A DNA stretch of 64,000 nucleotides, taken from positions 96,791 through 160,790 of the forward strand of contig JAGIAT010000014.1 in NCBI GenBank assembly GCA_017744715.1, read 5' to 3'. Source of the stretch: Niabella sp. (GTDB lineage Bacteria; Bacteroidota; Bacteroidia; Chitinophagales; Chitinophagaceae). The notes beneath the pieces are model-generated. The model was not told the origin of the DNA. It searched no databases and saw only the letters and a list, made by a program, of their open reading frames with translations. Made by a program: the position numbers and the translations under genes. Below are positions 53,789 to 63,396 of this stretch, in pieces (positions within the stretch are counted from its first letter, which is position 1; every line of letters starts with the position of its first letter).

Positions 53789-53828
53789 ATTTTCGTAGAG
53801 ACCTCTCCACTGCGGTCGAGGTGACGGA
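53789..53828. repeat. single inverted family B repeat
   Basis: 'ttcgtagagacctctccact' with 'gcggtcgaggtgacgg' is the reverse complement of the family B block at 20622. The rest of 53662-54067 has no gene; it is AT-rich toward 54050 with an imperfect palindrome (aattatttataattcagaat). Confidence 0.5.
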
Positions 53829-54067
53829 TGCTCTTTCTTATCTGAGGAATGGGATGTTGTCATTGGCAACTTGTTTCAACATCTGTGCACATGATAATTC
53901 GTACAGATCCTGAAATAAGAATAGCTTCCGGGATGACCTCACAGACTTTCGATATTATTTAAATTGTCAAATAAAATACGCAATTATTTATAATTCAGAA
54001 TTATAAATAATTTTACATTCTATTTAATAAAAGATCAATCTTCTTCCACAATACTTTATTCCAGCAG

Positions 54068-56023
54068 CTATTGCTTTTCCTCCAGTTCCATCAATTTTGT
54101 AAAGATGGTTTCATAATCCTTTTCCAGCCGCTGGTTCTCTTTGGTGGCCGCAGCATAATCCTGCTCGGCTTTTACAAACCGGTTCCGGTCGGAATAGATC
54201 TGCGGATCGCCCAGGTCTTTTTCCAGCTGCGCCATCAGCGCTTTATTTTTGCTCAACGCGGCCTCTGTTTGTTCAAATAACTTTTGCTGCCGCTGGAGCT
54301 CCTTTTTCAGTTCTTTATTAATGGGGGCATTGCTTACCGGAGCCGGAGTGGGTACCGGCGCCGCTACTGCTGCGGGTTTTGACCTCTGCGCATTGGCCTC
54401 CCGCTTTTCAGCATCCGCCTGCTTCCGCATCCGCTCGTTCCAGGCCACCCATTCATCGTAAGGACCTTTAAATTCCTTGATCTTGCCGTCTACAATTTCC
54501 CAGATCTTGTTGGCGGCCTTTGAAATAAAGTGCCGGTCGTGACTTACCAGGATCATCGTGCCTTCGTATCGGTTAAGTGCATTGATCAGCAGATCCACAC
54601 TGTGCATATCCAGGTGGTTCGTGGGCTCATCCAGCATCAGGAAATTGGCCTTGCTCACAATGGTCTTTGCCAGGGCCACCCGGGCTTTCTCGCCCCCGCT
54701 CAGGATCCGGATCTTTTTATCGGCATCATCTCCGCTGAATAAAAAGCAACCCAGCAGCGCCCGCAGTTCCAGGTCGGTCATCTGGCTGCCGCAGCCCCGC
54801 ATTTCATCCAGGATGGTATTGTCCAGGCTCAGGGCTTCCAGCTGATGCTGTGCATAAAAGCTTTCTTCCACGTTATGGCCCCATTTCCGGTTACCGGTAT
54901 ACGATTCAGCATCAGCAATAATCCGCAACAAAGTAGACTTCCCCTTACCGTTTGCCCCGATCAGCGCAATCTTATCCCCCCGGTCGATCTCTGCTTTAGC
55001 GTCCTTCAGGATCACATTGTCGCCAAATGCTTTTGACAAATGATCCAGTTCCACCAGCACCCGTCCGGGTACTTTATCTACCCTGAAGTTGATCCGGAGG
55101 TCGGGACGCTCAATGGCCACATCCTCAATACGTTCCAGTTTATCCAGTTTCTTCATAATGCTCTGCGCCATGGCGGCCTTACTTGCCTTAGCACGGAACC
55201 GTTCTACCAGGCGTTCGTTCTGGCGGATATAATCCTGCTGGTTCTCATAGGCCTTTTGCTGCATTTCGATACGCACGGCTTTTTCTTTTTCATAAAACTC
55301 GTAATTGCCATTATAGAAATGCAGCTCCCGCTGGTACAGCTCCACGATCTTGGTCACCATCCGGTTGAGAAAAAATTTATCGTGGCTCACGATCACCACA
55401 GCACCCTGGTAATGTTGCAGGTATTTTTCCAGCCATTCAATGGAAGGAAGATCCAGGTGGTTGGTGGGCTCATCCAGCAACAGCAGGTCTGGCTTGGCCA
55501 GGATCATCTTGGCTAGCAATACCCGCATCCGCCATCCCCCGCTGAACTCTTTATACGGACGGTTCAGGTCGGCATTGGAAAAACCCAGTCCCTGCAGCAC
55601 TTCCTCGGTTTTATGCTGGATGTTATAGCCACCCAACAGCTCCATTTCGTGTAGCTTGTCCGTGTATTCAAGCAAGGTCTTTTCATCACCGGTCTTTTCC
55701 AGTTCGGCACCCAGCATCTCAATTTCCTTTTCAAGCCGGAGCACTTTTTCAAAAGCGCTCATCGCCACCTGTAAAATAGAATCGTTGGTATCAAAGCTCA
55801 GCAGGTCCTGGTGCAGGTAACCAATTGTGGTTTCCTTGCTGCGCTCCACGGTTCCCGCTGAAGGCGTGTATTGATTTACAAATAATTTCAGCAGGGTAGA
55901 TTTACCCGTACCGTTATAACCGATCAGCCCGATGCGCTCATTGGGCTGTATATGCCAGGTGGCATCTTCTACGATGATGCGTGCACCAAATTCAAACGTA
56001 ACATTCTGTAAGCCGATTAACAT
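54068..56023 (-). CDS. ABC-F family ATPase (Uup-like)
   Basis: 651 residues, two ABC domains without membrane segments. Domain 1: Walker A GYNGTGKST at 35-43, signature FSGGWRMRV, Walker B LLLDEPTNHLD. Domain 2: Walker A GANGKGKST, signature LSGGEKARV, Walker B LMLDEPTNHLD. A linker with Arg-rich helices lies between, and a C-terminal coiled coil (ELKKELQRQQKLFEQTE) follows a Pro/Ala-rich stretch, as in Uup. ABC-F proteins act on the ribosome; some protect against antibiotics. Whether this is a housekeeping Uup or a resistance factor is not readable, but Uup is likelier. Confidence 0.88.
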   Translation of the reverse strand: MLIGLQNVTFEFGARIIVEDATWHIQPNERIGLIGYNGTGKSTLLKLFVNQYTPSAGTVERSKETTIGYLHQDLLSFDTNDSILQVAMSAFEKVLRLEKEIEMLGAELEKTGDEKTLLEYTDKLHEMELLGGYNIQHKTEEVLQGLGFSNADLNRPYKEFSGGWRMRVLLAKMILAKPDLLLLDEPTNHLDLPSIEWLEKYLQHYQGAVVIVSHDKFFLNRMVTKIVELYQRELHFYNGNYEFYEKEKAVRIEMQQKAYENQQDYIRQNERLVERFRAKASKAAMAQSIMKKLDKLERIEDVAIERPDLRINFRVDKVPGRVLVELDHLSKAFGDNVILKDAKAEIDRGDKIALIGANGKGKSTLLRIIADAESYTGNRKWGHNVEESFYAQHQLEALSLDNTILDEMRGCGSQMTDLELRALLGCFLFSGDDADKKIRILSGGEKARVALAKTIVSKANFLMLDEPTNHLDMHSVDLLINALNRYEGTMILVSHDRHFISKAANKIWEIVDGKIKEFKGPYDEWVAWNERMRKQADAEKREANAQRSKPAAVAAPVPTPAPVSNAPINKELKKELQRQQKLFEQTEAALSKNKALMAQLEKDLGDPQIYSDRNRFVKAEQDYAAATKENQRLEKDYETIFTKLMELEEKQ

Positions 56024-56139
56024 ATCTTCCCCTGATTTTTACCCCTCTGTTAAAATAATTGATTGTTTATCAGTATTTTTGTTTTTCTGGAATCTGCAAA
56101 TTTAGTCAATACAGACGAGTAAATGATACTATACGTGAT

Positions 56140-56763
56140 ATGAAAAAGCTTTTGATCGTTCTTGCAGTTTTTGTAGCTGCTTTTCTTGTTTATAAGTTAT
56201 TAAAAAAAGACAAACCGCCCAGGGCAGAGCCCGTTCCCATTGCGGTAAGCAAACACAGCAACGTGTTTAACCGCTCCATGGAAATCGTGCTGACGGCTTA
56301 TTACGGAATGACCGATGGCTTTGTAAACTGGGACAGCGCCGCTGTTGGAAAAGGCGTACAATCCCTCCAGGCCGCCCTGGCAGATTTTAAGGTGGATGAA
56401 TTAAAGAAAGACAGCGCTATTTACCAAACCGCCCAGTATCCGCTGGAAACGGCCAAAACAAATGCCGGCATTATTGCCGGTGCACAGGACTGGACGGAAA
56501 AACGACATGCGCTGAATGACCTGTCGGATGCGCTGCGGATGTTGCTGCTGACCGTTAAATATGATCAGGCCCCGGCCTACTGGCAGGAATGTCCGATGGC
56601 CTTTGGTGAGGGGCAGCCGGGTAACTGGCTCAGCGGTAAGAACGAAGTAGTAAACCCTTACCTGGGAAATAAGGACCCCAAGTTTGGTAAAACAATGATC
56701 AATTGCGGTGAAAATAAAATGATCATCGATTTTACGAAATCCGATTCTACACAAACAAAATAA
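56140..56763 (+). CDS. DUF3347 family membrane-anchored protein
   Basis: 207 residues from the ATG at 56140 (an in-frame upstream start gives 27 more, non-signal-like residues). N-terminal signal anchor KKLLIVLAVFVAAFLVYKLL. The C-terminal part CPMAFGEGQPGNWLSGKNEV followed by NPYLGNK and INCGE is the DUF3347 hallmark; cysteines here might bind copper in relatives. Periplasmic, function not established. Confidence 0.75.
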   Translation: MKKLLIVLAVFVAAFLVYKLLKKDKPPRAEPVPIAVSKHSNVFNRSMEIVLTAYYGMTDGFVNWDSAAVGKGVQSLQAALADFKVDELKKDSAIYQTAQYPLETAKTNAGIIAGAQDWTEKRHALNDLSDALRMLLLTVKYDQAPAYWQECPMAFGEGQPGNWLSGKNEVVNPYLGNKDPKFGKTMINCGENKMIIDFTKSDSTQTK

Positions 56764-56769
56764 ATCACT

Positions 56770-56777
56770 TATATTTG
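56770..56777 (+). promoter_or_regulatory. -7 element of the tRNA-Lys gene
   Basis: TATATTTG fits TAnnTTTG and lies 35 bp before the mature tRNA. No TTTG at -33. Confidence 0.45.
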
Positions 56778-56811
56778 CTGCCCCGATTCATGATCGGGTA
56801 GCAATATTCCA

Positions 56812-56884
56812 GACTCCGTAGCTCAGTTGGTAGAGCAACAGACTCTTAATCTGTGGGCCCTGAGTTCGAGCCTCAGCGGGGTCA
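56812..56884 (+). tRNA. tRNA-Lys (anticodon CTT)
   Basis: Full cloverleaf of 73 nt. Acceptor GACTCCG pairs with CGGGGTC (one G-T), D arm GCTC/GAGC, anticodon stem ACAGA/TCTGT with loop CTCTTAA, T arm CTGAG-TTCGAGC-CTCAG. The 3' CCA is not encoded. The anticodon CTT reads AAG. Confidence 0.95.
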
Positions 56885-56889
56885 CAAAA

Positions 56890-56912
56890 GCGCACTACGG
56901 TGCGCTTTTTTT
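56890..56912 (+). terminator. terminator of tRNA-Lys
   Basis: GCGCAC-tacg-GTGCGC followed by seven T, starting 5 nt after the tRNA. Confidence 0.9.
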
Positions 56913-56972
56913 ATTAAGTAACGCCCGTTCCCTGCCATCTTCATTCTCCTGAAAAGCTGTAAATTTGATGCG

Positions 56973-57650
56973 ATGATCTGCTTTGCCAAAATACCACTTG
57001 TATTGCCCGGCTCCATCGCAACAGAGCTGGCCAGCTATCCATCTAACTGGCAGGCGCACTTCAATACCCTGCATTACCAGGGAGAATGGACCGTATTACC
57101 ACTACGCACACCAGCGGGAAAGGATAGCATTGTGCCGGATCTGATGGGTGAGCAAACCTATGCGAGTACAACACATATGCAGCATTTTCCGTCTGTTGAC
57201 CTGCTGATCCGCTCCCTGGATTGCCCCGTACAATCCGTACGTTTTCTGAATTTAAAAGCAGGCGCCGAGATCAGGCCGCATCGCGATCGGGAACTGGCAT
57301 TTGAAATGGGGGAAGCAAGGCTCCACTTTCCGATTGTTACCAACCCGGACGTAGCGTTTTACGTGGAGGATATACGCCTCAATATGCAGCCGGGAGAATG
57401 CTGGTATATTAACGCCAACCTTACACACCAGGTAAGCAACAAGGGTAACACAGACCGGGTGCACCTGGTGATCGATTGCCTGGTAAATGATTGGCTGCGC
57501 GCACTCTTCGATCAGGCACATAAGCACACCAAAGAAGAGGCGGTTGATAAGGAACAACAGCAACAAATAATTGCAGCGTTACGGTTGCAAAACACGCCGG
57601 CCGCCACACAACTTGCCGATCAATTGGAGCGGGAGCTAAGGATGCGCTAA
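56973..57650 (+). CDS. aspartyl/asparaginyl beta-hydroxylase family protein
   Basis: 225 residues. Fe(II)/2-oxoglutarate domain of the Asp_Arg_Hydrox type: IRPHRDRELAFEMGEARLHF near 100-119 holds the first His and the neighbouring Asp; NLTHQVSNKG near 149-158 holds the distal His; RVHLVIDC follows with the 2-oxoglutarate Arg. The target could be a protein side chain or a small peptide. It is a single gene. Confidence 0.82.
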   Translation: MICFAKIPLVLPGSIATELASYPSNWQAHFNTLHYQGEWTVLPLRTPAGKDSIVPDLMGEQTYASTTHMQHFPSVDLLIRSLDCPVQSVRFLNLKAGAEIRPHRDRELAFEMGEARLHFPIVTNPDVAFYVEDIRLNMQPGECWYINANLTHQVSNKGNTDRVHLVIDCLVNDWLRALFDQAHKHTKEEAVDKEQQQQIIAALRLQNTPAATQLADQLERELRMR

Positions 57651-57816
57651 CCCTAAGACACCGAGTTTACCGGTTTGAGCTTCCTGCCGTTTTTCGAAAT
57701 CATTGCAAAGAGCGGCTTTCAAAATAACCAGAACAATCCTGTGCTTTTTTAAAAAACAGGGCTGCTGACATACTCTTGTCACTCCCCTGCCTTCCCTTTG
57801 CATAAAAGCATACATT

Positions 57817-58227
57817 ATGAATCTTGCATCTACCCGGATCATTACTACCCGGGTGAAACCGCTGGTTGAATTTTATGAAGCAGTTACCGGGGGGACGTTC
57901 ACCTTTTATACAGACGATTTTGCAGAACTGAGCACCGCAGCAGCCACATTGGCTATTGGAAGTACCCGTACGCTGGAGCTATTTGGCGCACAGGCAGTAG
58001 CGGCAGCAGCCAGTAACCGGTCTGTTATTATTGAGTTTTATGTAAATGATGTGGATGAGCGATACCAGCGGTTAACGGATATGTCCTACAACGAAATTGT
58101 ACAGGCGCCTACCACCATGCCCTGGGGCAACAGATCGTTACTGTTCAGGGATCCGGATGGCAACCTGGTTAATTTCTTTACACCGGTGTCGGATGCGGCT
58201 AAAAAGCGGTTTGATAAAGAAATATAA
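57817..58227 (+). CDS. VOC family protein (glyoxalase/bleomycin-resistance fold)
   Basis: 136 residues. Two beta-alpha-beta modules: IITTRVKPLVEFYEAVTGG at the start and VIIEFYVNDVDERYQRL later, closing with LLFRDPDGNLVNFF, the usual VOC ending with a metal-ligand Glu replaced by Asn (NLVNFF). The lost ligand suggests a non-enzymatic or unusual role. It converges on the AraC-type gene. Confidence 0.82.
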   Translation: MNLASTRIITTRVKPLVEFYEAVTGGTFTFYTDDFAELSTAAATLAIGSTRTLELFGAQAVAAAASNRSVIIEFYVNDVDERYQRLTDMSYNEIVQAPTTMPWGNRSLLFRDPDGNLVNFFTPVSDAAKKRFDKEI

Positions 58228-58275
58228 AGAGGCGCCTGGGCGTACATCTGTTCCGGGGTCTTTCGGTGAGCCGAT

Positions 58276-59139
58276 TTATGAAGCGTTCACTTGCGTAAAC
58301 GCCGTTTTTGCAGCATGTTCTTTCCGGAACCGGGTCAATGCTACACCCTTTTGCTTTTTAAAATATTTGTTCAAATGACTTTCGTCGGTAAAGCCGAATT
58401 CCGTTGCTATTTCATTCACCCGCATATCACTGAATTTTAGCCGGTGCTCAATCAGGCGCAGTTTATATTGCGTAATAAAATGCTGCAGCGTTTCCCCAGA
58501 CCGGCGCTGGAAGTACTGCCCGATATAGCCGGCAGAAACACCAAAGGCCTCCCCGATGGTTGCAGCCTTTAATTGCACCGGGTCAAAAATATGGTCTTCA
58601 ATATAATGAATGATATCCAGCAGTTTTTTGTCTACATTTTCCGATGCGGCCGGCGGTCCTGCTTTTTCAATATTGCGCGCAGCGATCACGATCAGGGCAT
58701 TGACAAAATGCTTTACCACATCTTCCTGGTAAAGATCGGGATGCTCCAGCGTATGTAACAGCGATGTGGCAATGGAAGTAACCAGCACATTATCGGCCGG
58801 CGTTCTCATAATACAGCCGGTAAGATGACGGGCATAATAAAGAATGCACTCCATCTGGTTCATCTTTTTCCACTCAAAAGACCGGATATAGCTGCTGCTG
58901 AAGCGCACCATCAGGAATGCCGTGGGCTGTTCCAGTTCAAAATGATGTACATCATCCGGCGTCAGCAGGATCACGCTTCCCGGTCTGAACGCCGTACGGT
59001 GGGCCCCTATCCCCAGGCAGCCCTGTCCGCTCACCACAACGCAGATCTGGAAAAAGTGATTCTGAAAATCTACTGTAGATCCGGCTTCCATATGCTGGCA
59101 CACCACTTCAAGCGGTGTATGCATCATGCGTTTTACCAT
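58276..59139 (-). CDS. AraC-family transcriptional regulator
   Basis: 287 residues. N-terminal cupin-like ligand domain (SVILLTPDDVHHFEL near 55) and C-terminal double HTH (GEAFGVSAGYIGQYFQRRSG then VNEIATEFGFTDESHLNKYF). It is divergent from an MFS exporter gene with an inverted repeat between, so it probably controls that exporter in response to a small molecule. Confidence 0.88.
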   Translation of the reverse strand: MVKRMMHTPLEVVCQHMEAGSTVDFQNHFFQICVVVSGQGCLGIGAHRTAFRPGSVILLTPDDVHHFELEQPTAFLMVRFSSSYIRSFEWKKMNQMECILYYARHLTGCIMRTPADNVLVTSIATSLLHTLEHPDLYQEDVVKHFVNALIVIAARNIEKAGPPAASENVDKKLLDIIHYIEDHIFDPVQLKAATIGEAFGVSAGYIGQYFQRRSGETLQHFITQYKLRLIEHRLKFSDMRVNEIATEFGFTDESHLNKYFKKQKGVALTRFRKEHAAKTAFTQVNAS

Positions 59140-59164
59140 CTGTTAAAAGTACTCCTTTTTATAA

Positions 59165-59202
59165 AAAGTATACCGTTTTTTTGACTATTACCGGTATACT
59201 TT
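59165..59202. promoter_or_regulatory. inverted repeat between araC-like and MFS genes
   Basis: AAAGTATACCG (59165-59175) and CGGTATACTTT (59192-59202) are perfect 11-bp inverted arms with a 16-bp spacer. They sit midway between the two start codons, where an operator is expected. Confidence 0.7.
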
Positions 59203-59226
59203 AGCAACCTCATTAAACAACCATTC

Positions 59227-60786
59227 ATGAATCAACAAAAAGAAAAAGGGGCAGACCGCCGGGCACTGGTAGCGATCTGCCTGGCCGCGCTGATGTTTGG
59301 ACTGGAAATTACCAGCGTACCCGTTATCCTTCCAACCCTTGAAAAAGCGCTGGGCAGCCACTTCAGCCAGTTGCAGTGGATCATGAACGCCTATACCATT
59401 GCCTGTACCATGGTGCTGATGGCCACCGGTACCTTGGCCGACCGTTTCGGGCGTAAAAAAGTATTTATGATCAATGTGGCCGGGTTTGGAATCACCTCCC
59501 TGGTTTGTGGCGGCGCCGGTACCACGGAGCTGCTGATTGCGGCTCGTTTTTTTCAGGGTATGACCGGCGGTGCGATGTTCATTTGTACCATCGCCCTGCT
59601 TTCGCACCGGTTTCCGGACGGGCCGCAGCGCAGTAAAGCATTTGCTGCCTGGGGCATTATTGCAGGTATCGGGCTGGGGTTTGGACCCGTTATCGGCAGC
59701 ATGATCAGCGCCGCCCTTAACTGGAGATGGGTATTCCTGATCCATGGCGGGCTGGCGCTAGGCACCCTGTTGCTGGTTAAACCATCCATCTCCGAATCAA
59801 AAGATCCGCATGCCGGCCGGCTAGACCTGGCGGGGATACTGACCCTGTCGGCCGCCGTATTTGCGCTTACCTATTATATTACGCAGGGGCCGGAAGCCGG
59901 TTTCACCGGGATGGCTTCCCTGCTGGTATTGCTGGCCGCCGTGGTACTGATCATTGTATTTATAATGGTAGAACGGCGGCAGCCCTATCCGATGATCGAC
60001 TTCCGCGTATTCAGGGCGCCCCGGTTTACGGGCGCCATCATGGGATGCATCGGGATGAATTTTTCCTTCTGGCCCCTAATGGTTTTTCTACCCCTGTACT
60101 TCCAGGCCGTACTGCATTACGACCCGCTTACCACGGGCATATACCTGCTGGCCTATACATTACCCACGCTGGTGTTTCCTCCCCTGGGTGAGCGCCTGTC
60201 GATACGGTATGGCGCGGAGCGCGTCATTCCCTCCGGATTGTTGCTGATCGGAGCCGGCTTCCTGCTCCTTTATGCAAGCGGTGGTACAGGCGGCTCCGGC
60301 TGGCCGTCCTTTCTGCCGGGTTGCATACTGGCCGGCAGTGGCCTGGGCATGGTCAATACACCGGTTACCAATACCGCTACGGCTGCGGTGCCCGGCAACC
60401 GTTCCGGTATGGCTTCCGGGATCGATGTAAGCAGCCGGCTGATCACGCTTGCGATCAATATTGCCCTGATGGGCTTCCTGCTGTTGCAGGGCACCTTCTC
60501 ACACCTGAAAAATACGTTTCCCGCTGCCGGCACTACGGAGTTGTTTGAGCTGTCTAAACAGCTGGTGGCCGCAAGCCTGACGGCAGAGGAGATCGCGCAC
60601 CGGGAAACGGCCATGGGCCTGTTGCAACCGGGGGCATTCGGTAAAGCGCTGGAACAGGGTTTCAGCCAGATCTTTTTATATGGAGGCGCCGGTGTTTTGG
60701 TACTGGCGGTCGTCAGTTTATTGATCTTTAAAAAAGCGCCCGGCAGCTTATCCCAACGTCATGTGCAACAGGATCCCATCCTGTAA
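59227..60786 (+). CDS. MFS drug-export protein (DHA2-like, 14 membrane segments)
   Basis: 519 residues with about 14 hydrophobic segments. The motif A loop is GTLADRFGRKKVF near 73-85; WIMNAYTIACTMVL near 50 and RFFQGMTGGAMF near 107 fit DHA2/EmrB-type transporters. It is expected to export toxic compounds with proton antiport at the inner membrane. No EmrA-like partner is adjacent. Regulation by the divergent AraC-type protein is likely. Confidence 0.88.
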   Translation: MNQQKEKGADRRALVAICLAALMFGLEITSVPVILPTLEKALGSHFSQLQWIMNAYTIACTMVLMATGTLADRFGRKKVFMINVAGFGITSLVCGGAGTTELLIAARFFQGMTGGAMFICTIALLSHRFPDGPQRSKAFAAWGIIAGIGLGFGPVIGSMISAALNWRWVFLIHGGLALGTLLLVKPSISESKDPHAGRLDLAGILTLSAAVFALTYYITQGPEAGFTGMASLLVLLAAVVLIIVFIMVERRQPYPMIDFRVFRAPRFTGAIMGCIGMNFSFWPLMVFLPLYFQAVLHYDPLTTGIYLLAYTLPTLVFPPLGERLSIRYGAERVIPSGLLLIGAGFLLLYASGGTGGSGWPSFLPGCILAGSGLGMVNTPVTNTATAAVPGNRSGMASGIDVSSRLITLAINIALMGFLLLQGTFSHLKNTFPAAGTTELFELSKQLVAASLTAEEIAHRETAMGLLQPGAFGKALEQGFSQIFLYGGAGVLVLAVVSLLIFKKAPGSLSQRHVQQDPIL

Positions 60787-60959
60787 AACAGCCTGTACCG
60801 CGTATGATACCGGAAGCCATCCCGGCCAGGGAAGATGGTTCCCGCCGTTTTAACGCCCGCTAAAAATTTAAGAAATAAAAAATCTGTCCCTAATTTTTTT
60901 GTATCGGAATTAACTTATATTCGTTTGTAATTAAATTTCTTCACTAAAACCCGAATCAA

Positions 60960-61439
60960 ATGAAAAAAGTTCTGGCCATGATTGCCATTGCTGCGTTTGC
61001 TTTTGCGCTGCCATCCTGTAAGGGAAAAAGCGATGCAGACATCAAAACGGAAGTAGATGCGAAATTAGCAACCAACCCTGATTTTGCGCAGCTCAGTTCC
61101 GACGTTAAAGATGGAGCTGTTACCATTTCCGGTACCGTAAAAGACGATGCCACCAAAACCGCCGTAGATCCGGCCGTTAAGGAAGTAAAAGGTGTAAAAT
61201 CCGTTGTGAACAATGCAAGCGTACCGCCCCCTCCTCCACCACCTACCATCAATCCGGACGACCTGCTGAACACAGCTATTAAGGATGCCATCAAAGATCA
61301 CGCAGGTGTTAAAGCCGAAGTAAAAGACGGCGTGGTAACACTGACCGGTGAAATTAAAAAAGCCGACCTGGCTACCCTGATGCAAAAAGTAAATGCAATT
61401 CACCCTAAAAAAGTGGAACAAAAATTAACCGTAAAATAA
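60960..61439 (+). CDS. BON-domain lipoprotein
   Basis: 159 residues. Signal peptide with lipobox ending in Cys20 (LPSC). Two BON domains: residues about 24-85 (DADIKTEVDAKL, DGAVTISGTVKD) and about 99-158 (DGVVTLTGEIKKADL), split by seven prolines. BON domains bind phospholipid or sugar, and such proteins (OsmY-like) protect the envelope. The SH3 gene follows after 15 bp. Confidence 0.85.
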   Translation: MKKVLAMIAIAAFAFALPSCKGKSDADIKTEVDAKLATNPDFAQLSSDVKDGAVTISGTVKDDATKTAVDPAVKEVKGVKSVVNNASVPPPPPPPTINPDDLLNTAIKDAIKDHAGVKAEVKDGVVTLTGEIKKADLATLMQKVNAIHPKKVEQKLTVK

Positions 61440-61454
61440 AAGGAGGACCCAACT

Positions 61455-61874
61455 ATGGCACTGGAAGAAAAATACAAAGCATTGATTGATGCCGCCCATA
61501 CTGCAGGTGTTGCAAACCTTGCTGTAAGAGAGCAGGACGGCGTTTTATATATTGATGGCGATGCGCCCAGCGGAGCGGTTAAAGACCAGCTCTGGAGCAT
61601 CTATGACCAGATCGATCCCAACTATACCAGCGGCGATCTGATCCTGAACGTGAATGCCAAAGCGGAAGCCGGCTCTAAAGTACGGGTAGCTACCCAGGAA
61701 ACCGCGCTCAACATCCGCAAAGGCCCGGGCACCGATCAGCCAATTGTTGGCAAGGCACAGAAAGATGAGATCATTACTTTGATCAGCCAGGCAAATGACC
61801 AGTGGTCATCCGTACGTACCGATGACGGTACCGAAGGGTATGCCTATTCACAATACCTGGAGCCCGTTGCATAA
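61455..61874 (+). CDS. bacterial SH3-domain protein
   Basis: 139 residues. N-terminal about 70 residues resemble a single BON-like/LysM-adjacent domain (AVREQDGVLYIDGDAPSG); the C-terminal SH3_3 domain has ALNIRKGPGTDQPIVGKAQK and TEGYAYSQYL. No signal peptide, so location is cytosolic or unusual. It is 15 bp behind the BON lipoprotein and shares its terminator. Confidence 0.82.
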   Translation: MALEEKYKALIDAAHTAGVANLAVREQDGVLYIDGDAPSGAVKDQLWSIYDQIDPNYTSGDLILNVNAKAEAGSKVRVATQETALNIRKGPGTDQPIVGKAQKDEIITLISQANDQWSSVRTDDGTEGYAYSQYLEPVA

Positions 61875-61896
61875 GCCCGGCGTTTCAGATCTTCTT

Positions 61897-61926
61897 AAAC
61901 CGTTCCCTAACCGGAACGGTTTTTTT
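61897..61926 (+). terminator. terminator of the BON-SH3 operon
   Basis: AAACCGTTCC pairs with GGAACGGTTT across a 6-nt loop, with a T run. Confidence 0.9.
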
Positions 61927-62103
61927 ATATAGCAATCATTCCCGCAGGTTTCGCCGATACAAATAGAAAAAATCAGCTTTGGGTTTTATAGGCGCTTAAA
62001 CACAAAAAACACCATCACCCTTTAATGCCGCAAACATACCCATAGAAAATTAATGTGCCGGCAGATGCCTCATCGTATTAAAATTCAGTGTTTCAGTGGC
62101 AAA

Positions 62104-63396
62104 CTAATGCCCCCTAACCTCCCCCACTAAAAAGATACTGCCGCAAACCAGGATCAAATCATCCGCATGCGCCTGTGCTTTAGCAGCATCCAGCGCTGCA
62201 TTCACGTCCGGCCAAACGGCGCCCCTTAACTGGAATGTGGCTGCTTTTTCCGCCAGCTCGCCCGCCGGCAATGCCCTTGGCAGGTGGGCCTGGGTAAAAT
62301 AATACAGGGCGGTGGCCGGCAATAGCGACAACACTTTATCCACGTCTTTATCTTTCACCATGCCCAATACCAGGTGCAGCTTCCGGTACGGCGTCAGCTC
62401 CAGCTGGTTTAGCACCTGCCGCATCCCGTCTTCGTTGTGCGCTACGTCCAGTATGACCCGTGGGTTTTTATGAATGGTTTCCCAGCGGCCATGCAGTCCG
62501 CTTAATTTTTTGGTGTGTGCGATCCCTTTTACAATGGCTGCTTCGTCCAGCGCGATCTCCATGCGGCGCAGCTGCCGGCAGGTTTCCAAAACCGTCAGCA
62601 GGTTCTTTACCTGGTAGGCACCCGAAAGCTCGATTGAATACCGGAGATGATCCACTGTATCCGGCCTCGAAACCTCGGCTATCAATGTATCCTCTTTGTA
62701 GTACCAGTTTTCCGCATGGTATACCTGGTCTGCAAAGTAAATGGGCGCATTGAGCTGCTGCGCCTTTTCGATAAATACCGGTGCCGTTTCCGGATGGGTT
62801 TCTCCAATTACAACCGGAACCTTTTCCTTAATAATGCCCGCTTTTTCACCGGCGATCTTTGGAAGCGTATCACCCAGCAGCTGTACATGATCCAACCCGA
62901 TATTGGTGATCACCGAAATCACCGGCCGGATGATATTGGTACTGTCCAGCCGCCCGCCCAGCCCGGTTTCGATCACCGCAAAATCAACCCCCTCCTTTAC
63001 AAAATGGTCAAAGGCCAGCGCCACGGTGATCTCAAAAAAACTGGGGGCCAGCCGTTCGATCTCCGGCTGTATTTTTTCGATGAAGGCCACTACATCCTGC
63101 TCGCTGATCATTTTCCCGTTAACCTTAACCCGCTCGCGGAAATCAGTGAGATGTGGAGAGGTATACAAACCGGTTTTATAACCCTGGCTTTGTAATATGG
63201 AAGCCAGCATATGGCTTACCGAGCCCTTGCCATTGGTACCGGCAATATGAATGCACCTTAATTTGGTTTGCGGTGCTCCCAAAAAAGAGCAGAGCGCATT
63301 TATATTTTCAAACCCGGTTTTAATGGCGGCGGCACCCACGCGACTAAACATGGGAAGTTGGGCGTAAATATAGTCCAGCGTTTGCTGATATGTCAT
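62104..63396 (-). CDS. folC: folylpolyglutamate / dihydrofolate synthase
   Basis: 430 residues from the ATG at 63396 (a GTG four codons earlier is less likely). Mur-ligase-type features: P-loop HIAGTNGKGSVSHML near 50-64, TSPHLTDFRERVKVNG near 80-95, ETGLGGRLDSTN near 142-153 and DVAHNEDGMRQ near 314-324. It adds glutamate to folates. The gene is alone. Confidence 0.93.
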   Translation of the reverse strand: MTYQQTLDYIYAQLPMFSRVGAAAIKTGFENINALCSFLGAPQTKLRCIHIAGTNGKGSVSHMLASILQSQGYKTGLYTSPHLTDFRERVKVNGKMISEQDVVAFIEKIQPEIERLAPSFFEITVALAFDHFVKEGVDFAVIETGLGGRLDSTNIIRPVISVITNIGLDHVQLLGDTLPKIAGEKAGIIKEKVPVVIGETHPETAPVFIEKAQQLNAPIYFADQVYHAENWYYKEDTLIAEVSRPDTVDHLRYSIELSGAYQVKNLLTVLETCRQLRRMEIALDEAAIVKGIAHTKKLSGLHGRWETIHKNPRVILDVAHNEDGMRQVLNQLELTPYRKLHLVLGMVKDKDVDKVLSLLPATALYYFTQAHLPRALPAGELAEKAATFQLRGAVWPDVNAALDAAKAQAHADDLILVCGSIFLVGEVRGH

